Below are positions 25,233 to 32,971 of a stretch of DNA of 41,056 nt, piece by piece. The number at the start of each line of letters is the position of its first letter. Position 1 is the stretch's first letter. A program made the position numbers and the translations under genes. Origin of the DNA: Desulfocapsa sp. (GTDB lineage: Bacteria; Desulfobacterota; Desulfobulbia; Desulfobulbales; Desulfocapsaceae); NCBI GenBank assembly GCA_022712975.1, contig JAFLJO010000008.1, positions 1-41,056 of the forward strand, read 5' to 3'. The notes beneath the pieces are model-generated. The model saw only the letters and a program-made list of their open reading frames with translations, ran no database searches and was not told where the DNA came from.

Positions 25233-26642
25233 CTAGACAGCACCACGACCGTCAAAAACACGTTTGATGGTCTTAAGGATAATCTTGATATCAGTCCATA
25301 GAGAATAATTGAGAATATACCAGTCATCCATTCCAACACGTTCTTCATAGTTACTGATATCAGAACGACGCTCTACCTGCCACGGCCCGGTAATTCCCGG
25401 CTTCATGGAGCAATAACGCCCGGCACTTTCTTTGTAAAAGTCAGTCAGTTCTTTACCCACAATAGGTCTTGCACCAACAACGCTCATCTCACCTTTCAAT
25501 GCATTGATAAATTGAGGTAGTTCATCCAGACTGCTTTTTCGTAAGATCTTCCCAAGCTTTGTAACTCTCGGATCATTTTTAAGCTTAAAACTGCGCCTCC
25601 ACTCCTCACGGAGCTCAGGATTATCAGCCAGAAGTTGCTTAAGTTGTTCATCAGCATCAACCACCATCGACCTGAATTTCAGACATTGAAATTCTTTTCC
25701 GGCAGCTGTAATTCTTGAGTGTTTATAAAAAACAGGCCCGCCATCCTGCAACTTCACAAGTACTGCAATAAGAATGGTGAGTGGTAAGGTTCCGATAATT
25801 GCCAGAACAGAGAAAATAATATCGAAGCTCCGCTTCCACTCCGTGTTCGGATTGAAATTTAAAACAAGGGTATTGCCAAGTGATTGAATTTCTGCATGAT
25901 GAAGACCGAAAATATACAAATCCGGTACCAGATAAACCCGGGCCCCAAGCGATCTGCATTCTCTTAAAATAGTGAAGATCTTTTTCTCAGCACGCATGGG
26001 CAAAGCCACATAGACATAGTCAATGTCATTTTCCAGCAAATATCCTTTTATTTCTGATATCCGGCCAAGGATTGGCCTACCGGCCACAGTTTGTTTTTCA
26101 TTGGGCTCTATCTTATCATCAAAGAACCCCAGGACTTCAATTCCAGCCCAGGGAATACCCTCCACTTCCTTGATCAGATTGATTCCGAGATCACCGGCAC
26201 CTGCAACCACCGCACGACGGATATTTTTTCCTCTGGAACGATAAAAATGGAATATTTTACGCACGAATACATGAACAATGAAAAGTAAAAATGGCGTGAC
26301 GATTGACCAGATTAAGAAAACTACCCGGGAATACGCATGGGAAATCTTGAAGATAAAGAAGTAAAAAAGAAGTACTCCAATGACTGCCCCCCAGGCCTTG
26401 GCAATAACAAGGAATTCAAGATAAAATTTCCATCCTCGCCAGGATCGATAGAGCTGAAAATACTGAAAACTCAACAGCGACAAGCCAAAAGAGAGCCACA
26501 ACAGATAGGTATAAAAATAGTTCCAGGGCACCCGGTACCAATGCACCAACACCCAGAGAAAACCACAGACAATAGCACAGTCAACCAGATTCAACAGTTT
26601 ACATATAAAAGAACTCTGCTCTCGCAGATTCATGGACATCAT
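25233..26642 (-). CDS. Undecaprenyl-phosphate sugar-phosphate transferase (WbaP/exopolysaccharide initiating type)
   Basis: A 469-residue polyisoprenyl-phosphate hexose-1-phosphate transferase, which starts assembly of the polysaccharide repeat on the lipid carrier. The first 130 residues hold about four membrane helices. Residues 140-260 form a Rossmann-like CoA-binding domain (VVAGAGDLGINLIKE). The catalytic C-terminus has KRSFDIIFSVLAIIG, GGPVFYKHSRI, CLKFRSMVVDAD, RKSSLDELPQFINALKGEM, SVVGARPIV and KPGITGPWQVERRS. It ends in FDGRGAV. The start overlaps the previous gene's stop (ATGA type), so it is the last gene of the leftward operon. Its 3' end lies inside the inverted duplication. Confidence 0.93.
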   Translation of the reverse strand: MMSMNLREQSSFICKLLNLVDCAIVCGFLWVLVHWYRVPWNYFYTYLLWLSFGLSLLSFQYFQLYRSWRGWKFYLEFLVIAKAWGAVIGVLLFYFFIFKISHAYSRVVFLIWSIVTPFLLFIVHVFVRKIFHFYRSRGKNIRRAVVAGAGDLGINLIKEVEGIPWAGIEVLGFFDDKIEPNEKQTVAGRPILGRISEIKGYLLENDIDYVYVALPMRAEKKIFTILRECRSLGARVYLVPDLYIFGLHHAEIQSLGNTLVLNFNPNTEWKRSFDIIFSVLAIIGTLPLTILIAVLVKLQDGGPVFYKHSRITAAGKEFQCLKFRSMVVDADEQLKQLLADNPELREEWRRSFKLKNDPRVTKLGKILRKSSLDELPQFINALKGEMSVVGARPIVGKELTDFYKESAGRYCSMKPGITGPWQVERRSDISNYEERVGMDDWYILNYSLWTDIKIILKTIKRVFDGRGAV

Positions 26643-27586
26643 TTATTACTACACTCCGAGACAGCATCTTGTTTCCACCAGGCAGAATACATACTTAATT
26701 TCATTCGCAGCCAGACAGGCAGAGATTTATAATTCCTTCCAAGTTTGTACCCCATATATTTCATCCCGCTTCTTATAATCAAATCCGGAATAAGATACCA
26801 GCCATTGTTTCTGATAAAATAAGAAAAAGCTGAGCGTACGTAGTTGGCACCATGACCTTCTGCCACTCCGTATTCTTGTAAGAGCCAGTTTTCTGCACTA
26901 TGCAGAACACCGATATCAAAATGTCTTTTGAACTCTTCTACAAGTGAATAATTATGAGAATGATATACCTGTGCTTCGGAAACATATTGTATAGCATCCC
27001 CCTCCAGAAGCAGCCTTCCAACTGCACAGGTATCCTCTCCAAAAATAAGCCCCTGTTTGAAATAACCGCATGAAGCAAGAGAATCCTGTTTATAAGCGGC
27101 AAATGAATTTGAAACAAAAACTGTTTTCAAGCCATATTTTCGTTTATCATTCTTTGTTCTGACAAGCGATTCGGGAGGATAATTAAACAGACGAAGATGG
27201 GCTGCCGCAGGTGTGGCATCCTTATTAGGTAACTGCCGGCCATAAGTCACTGCAACTGATAAAGATTCGTTCTTTCTTAACGGCTCAATAAGTGATGCGA
27301 GAGAATTGGTTCCGACCAGGACAGCATCCTGTGTCATAAACACCAGGATATCGCCAACGGCTTTTTGCGCCGCCAGGGTTCGGGTCCCTCCGTGATCAAA
27401 CTCTTTTCTGTCAACGGAAACGACTTCAGCACCAAAGCTTTGCGCATACTTAACAGTATCGTCTGTTGAAGCAGAATCGTATACCAGCAGTTCATATTCA
27501 TCAGGAATTTCCTGCATAGCAATACTTTCCAGCACTTTGCTGAATAATTCACCACCGTTTAACGTTGGAATAATAATAGAAATCAA
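26639..27586 (-). CDS. Family 2 glycosyltransferase (rhamnosyltransferase-like)
   Basis: A 315-residue GT-A glycosyltransferase. It starts SIIIPTLNGGELFSKVLESI, has the nucleotide-binding acid in YDSASTDDTV and FDHGGTRTLAA, and FMTQDAVLVG in place of the DxD metal site, an arrangement typical of dTDP-rhamnose transferases. FVSNSFAAYKQDSL and FGEDTCAVGRLL provide the acceptor-side catalytic region. No membrane segment is seen, so it would act at the inner face of the inner membrane on lipid-linked sugar. It overlaps the initiating sugar transferase by four bases and follows the next GT2 by five bases. The donor sugar is inferred and not certain. Confidence 0.88.
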   Translation of the reverse strand: MISIIIPTLNGGELFSKVLESIAMQEIPDEYELLVYDSASTDDTVKYAQSFGAEVVSVDRKEFDHGGTRTLAAQKAVGDILVFMTQDAVLVGTNSLASLIEPLRKNESLSVAVTYGRQLPNKDATPAAAHLRLFNYPPESLVRTKNDKRKYGLKTVFVSNSFAAYKQDSLASCGYFKQGLIFGEDTCAVGRLLLEGDAIQYVSEAQVYHSHNYSLVEEFKRHFDIGVLHSAENWLLQEYGVAEGHGANYVRSAFSYFIRNNGWYLIPDLIIRSGMKYMGYKLGRNYKSLPVWLRMKLSMYSAWWKQDAVSECSNK

Positions 27587-27591
27587 GGGAG

Positions 27592-28512
27592 TTATACCTC
27601 TGCCCTTGCTTTCAATGCTCTGGCCAGCAACACTACCTTGTCACATTGAAAAACAAGAAATAATAGAGGATTCCATGTGATGGATGAAAAGAATGAACTC
27701 AGAACTGTATCTAAACGATTAAGTATCGATACAGAAAAAAATGTCAGCTTACCAGCAATGCGAACAGCACCACCTCCTGCTGTTTGTTCCGGGTGAAGAG
27801 TGAGCAAAAGTGCATAATTTTCTATGGAGTCACGCATGTTTCTATAAACCTGTTCTTTATTCATCACACCCATATGAGAACAGGTGTTGTTAATATGTTT
27901 GATAGTATGCATTTCACAAAGGCGGATTGCCCACTCAATATCTTCATATCCATAGCCTGTAAATCGCGAATCGAAACGGATCGAATCCACGATATCCCGA
28001 CGCAGCATGATATTTGAAGTAAACAGATACCTCCATGGAGAGCGATTCCTTGTTTCAGCTGGCAGTGCTTCTGTTTTCTTACTCTTGTACAGGTAAAAAT
28101 CGTAGTCGATATCAACATCTTCCTTGAGCTGAAGATAGCTTATTCCACCGCATACAATTTCATGCCCGCTATTTGCCAAATCTCGATAAATCTGTATGAA
28201 ATCATCACCATCCGGTAGCATATCAGCATCAAGAAGTAGTATGTACTCTCCTTTGGCTTTGTCGAGCAGAGTGTTTCTAGCAGCAACCCGTCCCCTGTTT
28301 ACAGGAAACTCCTCATAAATAACCAGAGAGAGTTGTTCAGCCGTTACTGCGGTATCAAACCTCTCCCTGGAACCATCATCTATTACGATTATTTCTACTC
28401 TTTTTCCGTCACCACCGAGCATGGCACATTGGGCAGAAAGTTTCTCCAATAAGGGCCTGACATCCCAATTGTAAACCGGGATTAAGATTGAAAGGAAGAC
28501 AGAAGAGGACAT
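27592..28512 (-). CDS. Family 2 glycosyltransferase with DxD motif
   Basis: A 306-residue GT2 enzyme. Its parts in order are LSILIPVYNWDVRPLLEKLS, EIIVIDDGSRERFD, NRGRVAARNTLLDKAKG, LLLDADMLPDGDD containing the metal-binding D-x-D, and TGYGYEDIEWAIRLCEM with the catalytic ED pair. This matches the galactosyl/N-acetylglucosaminyl-type polymerising GT2s in surface polysaccharide clusters. The C-terminal 50 residues include a moderately hydrophobic stretch that could attach it to the membrane. It lies between two other GT2 genes at spacings of nine and five bases, so is clearly in one transcript. Confidence 0.88.
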   Translation of the reverse strand: MSSSVFLSILIPVYNWDVRPLLEKLSAQCAMLGGDGKRVEIIVIDDGSRERFDTAVTAEQLSLVIYEEFPVNRGRVAARNTLLDKAKGEYILLLDADMLPDGDDFIQIYRDLANSGHEIVCGGISYLQLKEDVDIDYDFYLYKSKKTEALPAETRNRSPWRYLFTSNIMLRRDIVDSIRFDSRFTGYGYEDIEWAIRLCEMHTIKHINNTCSHMGVMNKEQVYRNMRDSIENYALLLTLHPEQTAGGGAVRIAGKLTFFSVSILNRLDTVLSSFFSSITWNPLLFLVFQCDKVVLLARALKARAEV

Positions 28513-28521
28513 GCGGGTAAG

Positions 28522-29349
28522 TTATATTTTCGTTTTTTTAACCAGTGCCAGCCTGCTTCTGTAAAAATGAAGCAAGCCATCCAGGCCAAGTTTTTCCAGT
28601 ACGATTCGAATCCCTCGTTTTAATGTAAGAAAATAATAATACCAGATTGTTGAGAAAAAAGAGTCTTCAAGTAATTCGGTGCGGGCTCTGTGTGTTTCCT
28701 GCAAAGCCTTTTTCCAGTTTTCCTCTGATATTCCATCGTGCTGCATATTGGCAAGAACATGGTCAAGTGATACAAAAACAACACCATTGGTCTTTAGCCG
28801 AAGCAACAGTTCATAGTCCATGGCAAGGTTATAATCTAAAGAAAACATGCCAAACTGCCTGTAGAGAGTTGTCCTCACAAAACAGCTTGGATGGGTAATA
28901 CTCATCTCCCGTTCAAGTAATTCTGGAACAGAACTACAGAGATATTCCAGGCTGCTTCCTTTCCAAAACTGCAGAGCCCCGCAGACAACACCCACCTCTT
29001 TCTCTGCCAAAAAGGTGTCAACCACCACCTCTATCGTATTGGGTTCGTACCAATCTCCGGCATTAACCAAGCCAATAATTTCTCCATTGGCTATTGTAAT
29101 TCCTTTATTAAAGGCATCACTAATTCCTTTATCTCGTGCACTTTCCCAGAAAGACAGTTGAGAATCATACTCTTCCAGAATGGAAACAGTCGCATCCGTT
29201 GAACCACCATCAATAACGATATATTCCACAGGTTCATAGCTTTGCTGGAGCACGCTATCCATGGTTTGCCGAATATCTGTTTCACCATTATACACAATGG
29301 TGATAATGGAGACTAGAGGCCGCTCTGACATTTGATAAAGTAAGTCCAT
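28522..29349 (-). CDS. Family 2 glycosyltransferase (WcaA-like)
   Basis: A 275-residue GT2 enzyme: VSIITIVYNGETDIRQTMDSVL, YIVIDGGSTDATVSILEEYD, SARDKGISDAFNKGITIANG, NAGDWYEPNTIE and HPSCFVRTTLYRQFGMF are the standard series of the WcaA/colanic-acid-type group. The usual metal site is replaced by NAGD, as is common in this subgroup. The start at 29349 is six bases from the upstream stop; a second ATG at 29331 would fit the family equally well. No membrane segment is visible. Confidence 0.88.
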   Translation of the reverse strand: MDLLYQMSERPLVSIITIVYNGETDIRQTMDSVLQQSYEPVEYIVIDGGSTDATVSILEEYDSQLSFWESARDKGISDAFNKGITIANGEIIGLVNAGDWYEPNTIEVVVDTFLAEKEVGVVCGALQFWKGSSLEYLCSSVPELLEREMSITHPSCFVRTTLYRQFGMFSLDYNLAMDYELLLRLKTNGVVFVSLDHVLANMQHDGISEENWKKALQETHRARTELLEDSFFSTIWYYYFLTLKRGIRIVLEKLGLDGLLHFYRSRLALVKKTKI

Positions 29350-29355
29350 ATAGGC

Positions 29356-30450
29356 CTATAGAAGATTACGATACAATTCAGTTGTCTGCCTAACGCACCT
29401 GTCCCAGGAAAACAGCTGTTCCCTCTCATAGCCACGCAGTTGTAAGTCTTTCAGTGTCGTCTCCGATTGAACTGTCTGTTCCAAAGCTGTCCGCAGTTCC
29501 GCTTCATTCATCGGATCAAAATAGAGTGCTGCATCACCCGCAATTTCCGGCAAAGAGCTGGTGTTACTGCAAACAACAGGGCAACCACAACGCATTGCTT
29601 CGAGAAGAGGTAAACCAAAACCCTCATAGAGAGAAGGATACACAAACAGGGTTGCCTGTGAATACAGTGTGGGCAACATTGCATCCGATGCCCGTACATG
29701 CTTTACTTTTTCTGTAAGTCCCATATGTTGAATAGTATGCATTTCTGAATGAGTAAAGTTCTCCCCACCAACACAAAGAAGATCAAAGTCAGATTGTAAC
29801 ACTTTTGAATGAGCAAATGCATCAAGAAGGGTTGAAAAATTCTTTACTCCCTGTCTCAACCCAACATATAGAATATACGGTTTTGCAGGACGTTCCGTTA
29901 AACAATCCTCAGGTGCCACTTTAAAGGAAGATGCCAACGGAATAACGGTTATTTTTTCAGATGGCACAGCAAGAATTTTGATGAGGTCTTCGCGGGTTTT
30001 ATGTGAAATCGTAATGATATGATCTGCTCGAGCTACGGCGGCAGCTTTTAAAGTCGGAATTTCCAGATCCGGACCACGGAACTGTTCAGGAAAACATTCA
30101 TGAATCATATCATATACTGTAAGAACACGTGGCGCGGAAACAGACTGCGATTTTGCAGAATAATATGTTTCATGAAAAATATCGGGCGAAATCCTGCTCA
30201 ACAAAAAGCGACTGAGAGAGAAATTAATCGGTCTCAGAAAATGGTGTTTCCCGGGAAATCCAGGAATTCGCCTTCCGATTGTATCCACTGAACTGAATTC
30301 GAGATATTCATTAATATGGAGTGGTGCCAGAACTGTTGTTTTGATGTCCTGGAAACTTCCCGGCAATCTGCTTGCGAGTTCGACAAAGTATCGTGAAATT
30401 CCACCAACTTTTTGGAGCGCAAAGATCTGATAATCAAAATATATATGCAT
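29356..30450 (-). CDS. Family 4 glycosyltransferase
   Basis: A 364-residue GT-B enzyme. The start at 30450 places MHIYFDYQIFALQKVGGISR at the N-terminus, the common opening of this group, and is 11 bases past the upstream stop; the longer frame would overlap that gene. The acceptor domain shows LTVYDMIHECFPEQF. The donor domain has LYVGLRQGVKNFSTLLDAF and the E-x7-E signature in PSLYEGFGLPLLEAMRCG followed by SNTSSLPEIAGDAALYF. This resembles mannosyl/glucosyl transferases of the WbdB type in O-antigen and exopolysaccharide clusters. It shares its architecture with the next gene upstream, so the two may be old duplicates. Confidence 0.88.
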   Translation of the reverse strand: MHIYFDYQIFALQKVGGISRYFVELASRLPGSFQDIKTTVLAPLHINEYLEFSSVDTIGRRIPGFPGKHHFLRPINFSLSRFLLSRISPDIFHETYYSAKSQSVSAPRVLTVYDMIHECFPEQFRGPDLEIPTLKAAAVARADHIITISHKTREDLIKILAVPSEKITVIPLASSFKVAPEDCLTERPAKPYILYVGLRQGVKNFSTLLDAFAHSKVLQSDFDLLCVGGENFTHSEMHTIQHMGLTEKVKHVRASDAMLPTLYSQATLFVYPSLYEGFGLPLLEAMRCGCPVVCSNTSSLPEIAGDAALYFDPMNEAELRTALEQTVQSETTLKDLQLRGYEREQLFSWDRCVRQTTELYRNLL

Positions 30451-30461
30451 AAAAAATCTTT

Positions 30462-31697
30462 TCAGCGCCCATCCCAGGCTTTTTGGTACCCGGCCATAGT
30501 CTGAGCTGCACAATGTTTCCAGGAGAATTTTGCAGCTCTTTGCAGCCCTTTGGTCACATATTTGTTACGTACTTCTCTATCATTGAGTAGATTTAACATG
30601 ACCTGACAAATCTGGTCTATATCGTGTGGGTTCACAAGTGCTCCAGCATTGCCTACAACTTCCGGTAAAGAACTCGTATTGGAGGTTATCACCGGTACTC
30701 CACACTGCATGGCCTCAAGGGGAGGCAGGCCAAAGCCTTCATAAAGTGATGGATAAAGAAAACCTGTCGCCCCACTGTAAATAGCACTCAAATATTGATC
30801 GGGTACAAAACCTGTAAAAACAACTCTATTTTGCAACTCCGGATCATTATCTATTTCGTCGAGCAATTCCTGCACTTTCCAGCCACGGGTACCAACCAGC
30901 ACAAATGAAAGATCTTCGCAACCGGGTTCCTTTATTATTTCACGGAAACAACGGATTGACGTTTCAAGATTTTTTCTCTTTTCCACAGTGGCAAGCGTTA
31001 GAAAATAACGCCCATCTGGAATATCAAACTGCTTTTTCACATCATTAATCGTATTCTTATCGGAGACAGGGTAATAGAGTTCAGGAGATGCTGCCAGTGG
31101 CGTTACAAAAATTCGCTCTGGATCCATATTGAAATAGGAGCAGACATCATTTTTTGTACACTCTGAAATGGTAAAAAGAAAATCATTCACTGGAGAAAAC
31201 GATTCGACAATGGGACGAAACTCTTCAACAAATCCATCCGCAAAATATTCCGGATGCATAAGAGGAATAATATCATATATCGTCATCATCCGAACCGGCC
31301 TTCCTGCTCCAGGGAATTCAGGTAAAGCCGAATACTGAGAATGAAAGATATCCACCTGCTTGCCAATTCTGCGAGTGAGCGACATACGGTACAGACGGGA
31401 AAGAATTTTTGCAGAAATGTTTTCCTGCACGACTTCACGACTACATCCGGCAAGAGAAATAAAAATTTTCTCAAGCACACTATTGGGAAATGCTCTGGTT
31501 CCGTAATTCCTTTCAGCAAAATACAGATCTGTTAATTGATTGACCTGTAGAGATGACAAAGAAGTGTAGCTGAGGTCAAGATCATCACACGCAAGCAACT
31601 CCTGAGAAAGGCTGCTGATAACCCTGTAAATTCCTGTCCTGGCTGTTTCAAAAAGCTGAGCTAAGCCAATTACACCTGTATCTATAACTATTTTCAT
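30462..31697 (-). CDS. Family 4 glycosyltransferase
   Basis: A 411-residue GT-B enzyme with MTIYDIIPLMHPEYFADGF in the acceptor half, FLTLATVEKRKNLETSIRCF at the start of the donor half, and the signature PSLYEGFGLPPLEAMQCG then SNTSSLPEVVGNAG. I choose the ATG at 31697 because the protein then opens with MKIVIDTGVIGL as in related enzymes. A TTG at 31730, which overlaps the upstream stop, would add 11 residues and cannot be excluded. Both GT4s in the operon have the same TSSLPE-VxGxA ending. Confidence 0.87.
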   Translation of the reverse strand: MKIVIDTGVIGLAQLFETARTGIYRVISSLSQELLACDDLDLSYTSLSSLQVNQLTDLYFAERNYGTRAFPNSVLEKIFISLAGCSREVVQENISAKILSRLYRMSLTRRIGKQVDIFHSQYSALPEFPGAGRPVRMMTIYDIIPLMHPEYFADGFVEEFRPIVESFSPVNDFLFTISECTKNDVCSYFNMDPERIFVTPLAASPELYYPVSDKNTINDVKKQFDIPDGRYFLTLATVEKRKNLETSIRCFREIIKEPGCEDLSFVLVGTRGWKVQELLDEIDNDPELQNRVVFTGFVPDQYLSAIYSGATGFLYPSLYEGFGLPPLEAMQCGVPVITSNTSSLPEVVGNAGALVNPHDIDQICQVMLNLLNDREVRNKYVTKGLQRAAKFSWKHCAAQTMAGYQKAWDGR

Positions 31698-31726
31698 GGA
31701 ACATGAGGGAAGTGCAGTTACAGCAA

Positions 31727-32680
31727 TCAAGCCTTAAGTAGATTCTCAAAATAAGGAATGGTTTTCTTTAATCCTTCTGTGAGTTGTATGCCCGGTTCCC
31801 AACCAAGTTTTTCTTTAGCAAGACTGATGTCAGGCTGTCGCTGGATTGGATCATCACTTGGAAGAGGTTTGTATTCAAGTTTTGATGACGAGCCAGTAAG
31901 CTCAATGATTTTTTCAGCAAGCTCCTTAATGGTGAATTCACCGGGATTACCGGTATTCATCGGACCGGTAAAGTTGTCGGGACTCTCCATAAAGCGAACA
32001 AACACTTCAATCAAATCATCAACATAACAGAAGGATCTGGATTGTTCTCCATTACCATAAATGGTTATGGGCAGATTCTGCAAGGCTTGCATGATAAAAT
32101 TTGAAACCACCCTGCCATCATCTGGATGCATCTTCGGACCATAGGTATTAAAAATACGTGCCACTTTAATACGAAGATTATGCTGACGACGATAATCAAA
32201 AAAGAGCGTCTCGGCGCAGCGTTTCCCTTCATCATAGCAGGAACGGTAGCCAATTGGATTCACATGCCCCCAATAATCTTCTGTCTGTGGATGGATTTGA
32301 GGATCACCATACACTTCACTGGTTGAAGCCTGAAATATTTTTGCATTCACCCTTTTAGCAAGCCCAAGCATATTAATGGCACCATGCACACTGGTCTTGG
32401 TAGTTTGCACAGGATCATGCTGATAATGTATGGGAGATGCAGGACATGCCAGATTATAAATTTCATCCACTTCCACATACAGAGGAAAGGTCACATCATG
32501 GCGCATCAGCTCGAAATGCGGGTTATCCAGCAAATGGATAATATTATCTTTAGCGCCAGTGAAAAAGTTATCCACACAGAGCACATCATGCCCATCATTC
32601 AACAATCTTTCACAAAGATGGGATCCGAGAAATCCGGCTCCACCGGTTATCAATATCTGTTTTCTTGTTTGCGATTCCAT
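31727..32680 (-). CDS. UDP-glucuronate decarboxylase (UDP-xylose synthase)
   Basis: A 317-residue extended short-chain dehydrogenase converting UDP-glucuronate to UDP-xylose. The NAD-binding motif GGAGFLG is at residues 13-19, [13 protein letters not shown] is the decarboxylase-specific loop, and the catalytic Tyr-Lys pair lies in [20 protein letters not shown], diagnostic of this subfamily. [18 protein letters not shown] completes the match. It supplies a pentose donor, so one of the glycosyltransferases downstream is probably a xylosyltransferase. It is the first gene of the tightly spaced operon 32680->25233, with about 290 bases of upstream DNA likely to hold the promoter. Confidence 0.93.
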   Translation of the reverse strand: MESQTRKQILITGGAGFLGSHLCERLLNDGHDVLCVDNFFTGAKDNIIHLLDNPHFELMRHDVTFPLYVEVDEIYNLACPASPIHYQHDPVQTTKTSVHGAINMLGLAKRVNAKIFQASTSEVYGDPQIHPQTEDYWGHVNPIGYRSCYDEGKRCAETLFFDYRRQHNLRIKVARIFNTYGPKMHPDDGRVVSNFIMQALQNLPITIYGNGEQSRSFCYVDDLIEVFVRFMESPDNFTGPMNTGNPGEFTIKELAEKIIELTGSSSKLEYKPLPSDDPIQRQPDISLAKEKLGWEPGIQLTEGLKKTIPYFENLLKA

Positions 32681-32971
32681 GGTTAACCAAAAGTATTATA
32701 ATCGAGAACAACTTGACACGACACTGGACTAACCCAACAAGTCGGAAACTTTTAGTGTCGCTGGATAAGTACCTTGTGGGGATGTGTAATTGAATAATTT
32801 CATTAATGCTCTTTAAACTTCGTGTTTTTTATTGCTGCTTTTATGGAGTAAGGTACTAAAATTAACACAACATAGATAGGCGACAACAATATGAATGTCA
32901 AGAAAGTGTTCAGCGACACTTAGTTAAACTGACGAATTGCGATGCTTTTCACGCGTCCCCCCCCAACATCC
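32681..32971. promoter_or_regulatory. Intergenic region before the polysaccharide operon
   Basis: This 291-base stretch should contain the leftward promoter of the operon that begins with the UDP-glucuronate decarboxylase gene. It holds an inverted pair AGTGTCGCTG at 32754-32763 and CAGCGACACT at 32911-32920, spaced 147 bases apart, and a run of eight C at 32957-32964 just past the end of the membrane glycosyltransferase gene. No coding frame is supported and no promoter boxes are certain. Confidence 0.4.

Larger units (their letters stand above)
21054..25260 (-). repeat. Large inverted duplication, copy 2
   Basis: The inverted partner of 2021-6172. The match begins at 21054, just past the MFS stop, and runs through coaBC, the BI-1 gene and cooC into the 3' end of the sugar transferase at about 25260. 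Outside these limits the flanks differ. Relative to copy 1 this copy holds one amber codon in coaBC, a G-U pair in the BI-1 terminator and about 45 additional bases after cooC that contain a hairpin. Confidence 0.9.

Noticed and set aside
26337..26732. 131-residue forward ORF opposite the sugar transferase and GT2 genes
   Set aside because: It is antisense to two strong coding regions, with low-complexity Lys/Gln-rich content from the reversed membrane segments.
32957..32964. Run of eight C as a phase-variation tract
   Set aside because: It lies just outside the stop codon of the membrane glycosyltransferase, not in a coding or clearly placed promoter position, and is short.
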